A DNA stretch of 11,391 nucleotides, from contig DASWTK010000098.1 of the NCBI GenBank assembly GCA_036402175.1, positions 1 through 11,391 of the forward strand. Direction: 5' to 3'. The stretch comes from DASPKM01 sp036402175 (lineage in GTDB: Bacteria > Bacteroidota > Bacteroidia > Chitinophagales > Chitinophagaceae). Below the pieces are notes generated by a model, which saw only the letters and a list, made by a program, of their open reading frames with translations, was not told the origin of the DNA and ran no database searches. This document shows positions 6,513-11,391 of the stretch, piece after piece. The position numbers and the translations under genes were made by a program. The stretch's first letter is position 1, and each line of letters begins with the position of its first letter.

Positions 6513-6529
6513 AATTTTGCACTGCCTTT
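6498..6529. terminator. Strong bidirectional terminator of the susCD operon
   Basis: AAAGGCAGTGCA (6498-6509) and TGCACTGCCTTT (6518-6529) form a perfect 12-base-pair stem with the 8-base loop TAAAATTT. On the minus strand the hairpin is followed by a long T-rich tract (complement of the A-rich 6488-6500), so it should stop transcription coming from susC-susD. On the plus strand a shorter T stretch follows. It begins 16 bases past the susD stop and includes the end of the DUF2188-like frame. Confidence 0.85.
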
Positions 6530-6544
6530 CTGTTAAATGAGATT

Positions 6545-7969
6545 TTATTTATCCCACCAAAGCTTATCAGCAAGCGATGTTATGTTTGGAACATTTTTAC
6601 CATTTTTACTTCTTTCACCTACAGGATAAGCAAGCCTGCGAATAAACGTAGTAAGTACAGCATTTAGCGGAAGGCCAAAATCTTTATAAGCATAATCAAA
6701 CCGGCGCGCATCGTTCCATGCCTCAGGATTTAAATAGGTGGCCACATATTTCTCTTTCATGATCAGCGCCCTTGTAAGGTTTGCAGCTCCTACTGATGCT
6801 GCGGTTATATATGCTGTTCGCTCGGCTCCGGCTGGAACCTGCAACTTATCCATGTTTGCATTTATTCCGGCTAAGTAAGCGTTATAAGCTCGTGTTGGAT
6901 TTGTTGCTAAAGCAGCTTCCGCTTCAATAAATTTCAACTCGGCAAATGTTACAATCAATATTGGAGCTGCATCGCTTGTCCAGGGAGAACTGATGGCTAC
7001 ATAATTCTCATCCTTAACCGTGTTATTTCCCGGCGGCCTGTTGCCAGCACCATTTACGGTACCAATCCAGATACCATTGGTTGGCGTAGCATTTGGGTCT
7101 GTGATCTTCCTGATCCGCGGATCAAATATTCCATACGTAGTTCCATTCAAATGATCAATCAGTTGTTCAGACAACCAGCCACCTAAAGTTAAGCTTGCAT
7201 TATTTCTGGCAACCTGTGCCCACGGGTTTCTCAACGTAAATGCTGCCATTCCCGCATCATCATTATTGGAGGTATACGAATTGTCCACTGCAGATAAAAC
7301 AGACGCGGCGTTATAGGTAGTGGTTTCACTCACTTTGATCAGCATTCTTGCTTTTAAAGCATATGCAGTTTTGATCCAGTTTGCCTTAACGCCCTTATGA
7401 ATCAGATCACTGGTAGTTGACAATATAATAGTCGACCCGGGTCTCGACAACTGCGCTATTGCCGAATCAAGTAGAACAAGACCGGCGGTATAAAGATCTT
7501 CCTGCTTATCATACGCAGGTGTAAGCGAATTAGGGCTGAATGCATCGGAAAAAGGCGCATCGCCCCACAGGTCTGAGACCAGGCTTAAATTATACGACAA
7601 AAGAATATTAGCAACTCCGGTGTAATCATGGGCTCCCTGAGCAACCGACAGGTTCTTAAGATCGGATATGTCTGCCATAGCGTAATACAAAGCATCCCAT
7701 GTGCCGGTATAGTCAACTTCCTGGTAAATATCCGAAGCAGCTGAGGCCGATGGGTTTGCCAGGTATTGCACGTAAGTAGAAGTAATGCTGCCGACACTGT
7801 AACTGTTAAGCCCCGATTTACTCGTAGCAGTACTTAATAAGGAAGGCAGCGAAGGTGTAGTGACCTGGTTAGGGTTTTCATTTAGATCAAAATAACCTTT
7901 TTCGCAGCCTGGCAATACGGTAAGCCCGCTACAGATAAAAAAGAGTATGAATTTATATCTTGTTTGCAT
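6545..7969 (-). CDS. SusD/RagB-type outer-membrane lipoprotein (SusD-like family 2)
   Basis: This is a surface nutrient-binding lipoprotein forming the lid of a SusC barrel. The N-terminus MQTRYKFILFFICSGLTVLPGC is a lipoprotein signal, with lipidated C22. The mature start EKGYFDLNENPNQVTTPSLPSLL is the classic opening of the SusD-like-2 branch. TPR-like helices follow, including YVQYLANP (66-73) and DLWGDAPFSDAF (about 134-145). The C-terminal block with EAWNDARRFDY and RRLAYPVGERSKN is characteristic, ending in LWWDK. At 474 residues it is of usual length. It begins 10 bases after the stop of its susC partner, so they form one transcript, followed by the terminator at 6498-6529. No CAZyme or peptidase is nearby, and the ligand is unknown. 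Confidence 0.95.
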   Translation of the reverse strand: MQTRYKFILFFICSGLTVLPGCEKGYFDLNENPNQVTTPSLPSLLSTATSKSGLNSYSVGSITSTYVQYLANPSASAASDIYQEVDYTGTWDALYYAMADISDLKNLSVAQGAHDYTGVANILLSYNLSLVSDLWGDAPFSDAFSPNSLTPAYDKQEDLYTAGLVLLDSAIAQLSRPGSTIILSTTSDLIHKGVKANWIKTAYALKARMLIKVSETTTYNAASVLSAVDNSYTSNNDDAGMAAFTLRNPWAQVARNNASLTLGGWLSEQLIDHLNGTTYGIFDPRIRKITDPNATPTNGIWIGTVNGAGNRPPGNNTVKDENYVAISSPWTSDAAPILIVTFAELKFIEAEAALATNPTRAYNAYLAGINANMDKLQVPAGAERTAYITAASVGAANLTRALIMKEKYVATYLNPEAWNDARRFDYAYKDFGLPLNAVLTTFIRRLAYPVGERSKNGKNVPNITSLADKLWWDK

Positions 7970-7979
7970 AGTTATTTTT

Positions 7980-10900
7980 TTAGAATCCTACATTGATTGA
8001 AAATAAAAATGTTCTGGCAGCGGGATAGGTAAACCCGGCCGAGCCATCCACATTACTGCCACTGTCGGCAGAAACAGATTCCGGATCCAAACCATAATAT
8101 TTGGTATACAGCCATAAATTGTTTCCGGTGATTGAAACGTTCGCACTTCTTATCACACCTTTAGGTAACCATTTTACCGGTAAAGAATAAGCCAGGCTTA
8201 CAGAACGCAAGCGTACCCATGATGCATCTGAAACAAATGGTTCAGAAATTGCACGAAGGTTATTCCGGTAGTAACCTTCGCCATAATTTACACCATCCGG
8301 TCCTATTCCCTGGTCTAACCACACTTTCTTTGTGTTTGGTGTGCCGTCGGCCAACACTCCTTCAAATACTCTATATGACCTGCGATCAGCAGTGTAGTCT
8401 GCAATACCAAAAGCCACAAAGAAGTTTTCCAGACGATTGAACTTTTCAAATCCCCAGCGTGCATCAACGAGTGCAGACAGTGTGAAGTCTTTATACGTGA
8501 AAGTATTTGTAATACCGCCGACCCAGTCAGGTTGAGAATTGCCCAAAAGCTTCTGACTGGAAACCGGTGCTAATACCGGGAATCCATTTGCCCCGATAAT
8601 CATTGGCCTGGATTTATCTGTTCTTACCGGATCTTCCTTATCGGCACCATAATAGCGCAGGTAATGCGTACCATAAATATTTCCATAAGCTTCTCCGGGT
8701 ATAAGCTTCATGGTTACCGGTGAATTCAAATAACCACCACTTGATCCTCCGTAAGGAATTTCTGTAAGTCCCTCTCTTATACTTACAACCCTGTTTCTAT
8801 TTGCTGAGAAATTCAGATTGACATCCCACTGAAAATTGGTGTTTTTGATTGGAGTACCTCTCGCTATCAGCTCGATACCTTTATTGCGCATACTGCCAGA
8901 GTTTACAGCTGCACGAACATATCCGGTGGCAGAAGAGACGTTTACGTTAATAATCTGATCTTCACTTAAGGAATGATAGTAGGTGAGATCAAATCCAACC
9001 CGGTTTTTCAGAAAGTTCATTTCTAAACCTGCCTCTACGGTGTTCGTAAATTCAGGCCGTAAATTCGGATCACCTAAGTTAGCGCCTCTTGTAAATCCTG
9101 TTGTACCCGCTGGCAAACTGGTATAGGCGGAGTAGCCTGTCGAAGTACTATATGGCAGCGCATCTTTTCCAATTTTAGCATAAGAAATCCTGGCTTTACC
9201 ATAGCTGATGAATTCCGGAAGTTTTAAGTTTTCAGAGAATAAATAACTCAAACTTACAGAAGGGTAAAAGAAGGAATTGTTTGGTTTCCTGAGAGACGAA
9301 GTAATATCGTTTCTGCCGGTAATTGACAAAAACAAAAACGTCTTATAATCAAAAGTGGCTTCCCCAAAAATACCCATAAGCCTGTACTGGCTCCTGTTAT
9401 CTGTTGTTGTCAGTACCGCTGCGTTATTCAGGCTGAACCAATCAAATACGTTTAACCTCGATCCTAAAACTCCCCTTGATGTGGTTTTCCTGTCAAATAA
9501 TTCATGACCAAGACGCAATGAAGATGAAATGTTTTTAGTTAGATTGGTTGACAAGGTTGCAATGAATGTAGAGTTAATAGCCCTGTACTTAGTGTTGTAT
9601 TCGCCCACAAAGCCTTCAGCATTATCATAAGCTCTTTCGCCAACAATACCCCTTAATCCGGGAGCCGTGCGAAAACGGTTCTCGGAATATGTATCGCCGC
9701 CAATGCGGTAACTAAAATTCAGCCATGATACGGGCGAATAAACCAATGAAATACCTCCAACAATGCGATCTACATTATCCTTCAACCGGTTTGTATAGGC
9801 GCCATAAAGAGGATTATTTGTACCACGCCAGAGTTGTGTACCATCCGGGTTAAGAAAATCTCTGACATTCCACCTGCCTGAAAAATAAGCAAGGCTTTCT
9901 CCAAACCGGTCGGCATCATACCGGTACCCCCCGGAATTGGTGTAACTCATATTCACCGTGGCCCTGATCTTGCTGCTTATTTTAACATCGGTATTCAACC
10001 GCGCGGAAATATTTTTATAATCTGTAAATGGCAACATTCCCTCCTGGTCGAAATATGATAATGAAGCAAAATACCTGGCCGCTTCAGTACCACCTGTCAT
10101 GTTTACCGAATGGCGCCATTGTTTACCAGTATTGTAAGCTTGCTTATAATTATCGTAAATAAAATCCTGGTGTGTAGGATCGGGTGCAACATTACCTGGC
10201 CCTGTTCCAGCTTTTGCCTCAGCAATTGTAGGTCCCCAGGCGGGTCCCAGGCCGATAGGTGTATACACTCCTAAAATTCCCGCGGTATATATCTGTTGTA
10301 TTTCAGGGGTTTTGTTGATCTTATCAAAACCATAAGTACTGCTGAAATTTACACGAACACCATCACCACGTCCTTTTTTTGTTGTGATCACCACAACGCC
10401 ATTTGCTCCGCGCAAACCATACAACGCAGTGGCAGCGCCTCCTTTCAACACGTTAATGGTTTCAATATCTTCAGGATTGATGTCAGACGTCCGGTTTCCA
10501 ACAGACCTCACATTATACCCTGAGCCTGCACCCAATGTAGATGTAGAGTTGTCCAGGATTATTCCGTCAATTACAAATAACGGATCATTAGACTGAGTAA
10601 CATCAATTGAATTAATTCCTCTGACACGGATAGTGGCGCCCTGCCCCGGACCACCACCTACACTGGAAATAGTAACACCGGCTACTTTCCCCTGTAAGGC
10701 ATTAAGGACATTGGGTTGCCGGTTTCGGTTTAATTCTACAGCTTTTACTTCCTGCGTTGCATAACCCAACGCTTTTTTCTCCTTGGATATACCCAATGCA
10801 GTTACCACAACCTCGCTTAGTACACCGGTTTCGGTTAAAGTAACTTTATAGGAATCTGATTTTCCAATTCCCACTTCCTGGGTGGCAAAGCCAACTGCCG

Positions 10901-11126
10901 AAATAATTAAAACTGGTTTTTCGCCTGAAACACTGATTGAAAACTGACCCGTTTCAGACGCTACGGCAAAAGTGGAGGTGCCTTTAATTTGTATAGTGGC
11001 TCCTGGAACCGGTTCTCCCGTGCTGGTAAGAACCGTACCACTTATCACCCTTGTTTGGGAGAAAACACTTAATGGGAGTATGAACAGCGCTCCCATCATA
11101 AGACTGATAATTATTTTGTTTCTCAT
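7980..11126 (-). CDS. SusC/RagA-type TonB-dependent outer-membrane receptor, complete
   Basis: This full-length (1048 residue) SusC-type transporter imports a substrate delivered by the adjacent SusD lipoprotein, driven by TonB. It has a signal peptide at about 1-24 ending VFSQ and a carboxypeptidase-regulatory-like domain at about 26-98 (GTVLTSTGEPVPGATIQIKGT). The TonB-box region is EVVVTALGISKEKKALGYATQEV at 105-127. Plug motifs are LNALQGKVAGV (141-151), RVRGINSI (167-174), FVIDGI (184-189) and LKGGAATALYGLRGANGVVVITTKKG (227-252). Barrel strands follow to the terminal SINVGF, whose final phenylalanine is the usual outer-membrane insertion signal. The ALGI-x-KE-x-x-LGYA-x-Q form of the TonB-box region is a known SusC subtype and commonly goes with SusD-like-2 partners. 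It is intact and first in its operon. Confidence 0.97.
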   Translation of the reverse strand: MRNKIIISLMMGALFILPLSVFSQTRVISGTVLTSTGEPVPGATIQIKGTSTFAVASETGQFSISVSGEKPVLIISAVGFATQEVGIGKSDSYKVTLTETGVLSEVVVTALGISKEKKALGYATQEVKAVELNRNRQPNVLNALQGKVAGVTISSVGGGPGQGATIRVRGINSIDVTQSNDPLFVIDGIILDNSTSTLGAGSGYNVRSVGNRTSDINPEDIETINVLKGGAATALYGLRGANGVVVITTKKGRGDGVRVNFSSTYGFDKINKTPEIQQIYTAGILGVYTPIGLGPAWGPTIAEAKAGTGPGNVAPDPTHQDFIYDNYKQAYNTGKQWRHSVNMTGGTEAARYFASLSYFDQEGMLPFTDYKNISARLNTDVKISSKIRATVNMSYTNSGGYRYDADRFGESLAYFSGRWNVRDFLNPDGTQLWRGTNNPLYGAYTNRLKDNVDRIVGGISLVYSPVSWLNFSYRIGGDTYSENRFRTAPGLRGIVGERAYDNAEGFVGEYNTKYRAINSTFIATLSTNLTKNISSSLRLGHELFDRKTTSRGVLGSRLNVFDWFSLNNAAVLTTTDNRSQYRLMGIFGEATFDYKTFLFLSITGRNDITSSLRKPNNSFFYPSVSLSYLFSENLKLPEFISYGKARISYAKIGKDALPYSTSTGYSAYTSLPAGTTGFTRGANLGDPNLRPEFTNTVEAGLEMNFLKNRVGFDLTYYHSLSEDQIINVNVSSATGYVRAAVNSGSMRNKGIELIARGTPIKNTNFQWDVNLNFSANRNRVVSIREGLTEIPYGGSSGGYLNSPVTMKLIPGEAYGNIYGTHYLRYYGADKEDPVRTDKSRPMIIGANGFPVLAPVSSQKLLGNSQPDWVGGITNTFTYKDFTLSALVDARWGFEKFNRLENFFVAFGIADYTADRRSYRVFEGVLADGTPNTKKVWLDQGIGPDGVNYGEGYYRNNLRAISEPFVSDASWVRLRSVSLAYSLPVKWLPKGVIRSANVSITGNNLWLYTKYYGLDPESVSADSGSNVDGSAGFTYPAARTFLFSINVGF

Positions 11127-11391
11127 AATGGTTTTTAATATTTACAGTTAAGAATTGGCTGTGAGAAAATTATTGGTTGATGTGCTGAAAATAATAGTGG
11201 GTATGAGAAGATAAATTGTGACACGACCAGTAATAATAACGTGATCATTAGCATAAGCAGTTTCAATTTGAAGGTAAGAAAATCCGAACCTAAAACCTGA
11301 TATTTCCGGCAATTTACCGCAAAAAAAAGCATAGAAGTGTTACCGGAACAAGGAAATTCTTTAAAATATTGGGGAATTTTGGGTGCCGGCA
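11127..11391. other. Upstream region of the complete susC-susD operon
   Basis: These 265 bases precede the susC start and run to the right edge. They are A/T-rich and should contain the operon promoter, but I found no exact TAnnTTTG on the minus strand. A weak, widely spaced inverted pair TTCCGG (11304-11309) and CCGGAA (11343-11348) is present. No sigma/anti-sigma (FecI/FecR-like) gene is visible here; one could lie beyond the edge. Confidence 0.5.

Noticed and set aside
11135..11332. 65-codon hydrophobic minus-strand open frame ending 8 bases before the complete susC gene
   Set aside because: Its composition (runs of L, I, F) is what A/T-rich non-coding DNA gives, it has no recognisable family features, and it occupies the place where the operon promoter and leader should be.
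11304..11348. TTCCGG/CCGGAA inverted pair upstream of the complete susC
   Set aside because: Six-base arms 33 bases apart are easily expected by chance and match no known site.

Overview
The window looks like chromosomal DNA from a member of the Bacteroidota, most probably a Chitinophagaceae-like or related environmental species. The evidence is two SusC-type TonB-dependent receptors, a SusD-type lipoprotein next to one of them, A/T-rich start regions without clear Shine-Dalgarno sequences, and matches to the Bacteroidota promoter element TAnnTTTG. The assignment below phylum level is an inference.

Layout from left to right. Positions 1-2658 (minus) are the N-terminal 886 residues of a SusC-type receptor that runs off the left edge; its SusD partner should lie beyond that edge. 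Positions 2659-3179 are a 521-base gap holding a LacI-operator-like perfect palindrome and a plausible promoter for the next gene. Positions 3180-4274 (plus) encode a zinc-dependent alcohol dehydrogenase/aldehyde reductase of the YahK/cinnamyl-alcohol-dehydrogenase type. It converges on a minus-strand pair: a pirin (4308-5222) and a YceI-like lipid-binding-fold protein (5212-5760). A HxlR-family regulator (5881-6273, plus) diverges from that pair across a 120-base intergenic region full of interlocking inverted repeats. Positions 6288-6512 hold what looks like the remnant of a DUF2188-type small protein, without a start codon and cut short. Positions 6545-11126 (minus) are a complete susC-susD operon, ending in a strong terminator at 6498-6529. 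The last 265 bases are its upstream region.

How the genes may work together. The middle block (aldehyde reductase, pirin, YceI, HxlR with a single N-terminal cysteine) reads as a small stress module, possibly answering reactive electrophiles or aldehydes. The HxlR protein is the obvious candidate regulator of itself and of yceI-pirin. The two SusC systems are separate outer-membrane uptake units of different sequence subtypes, and no glycanase or peptidase in the window reveals their substrates. I see no phage, CRISPR, transposon or RNA gene. Apart from the regulatory region and the DUF2188 remnant, the content is ordinary for this phylum, and I do not see a clearly new system.
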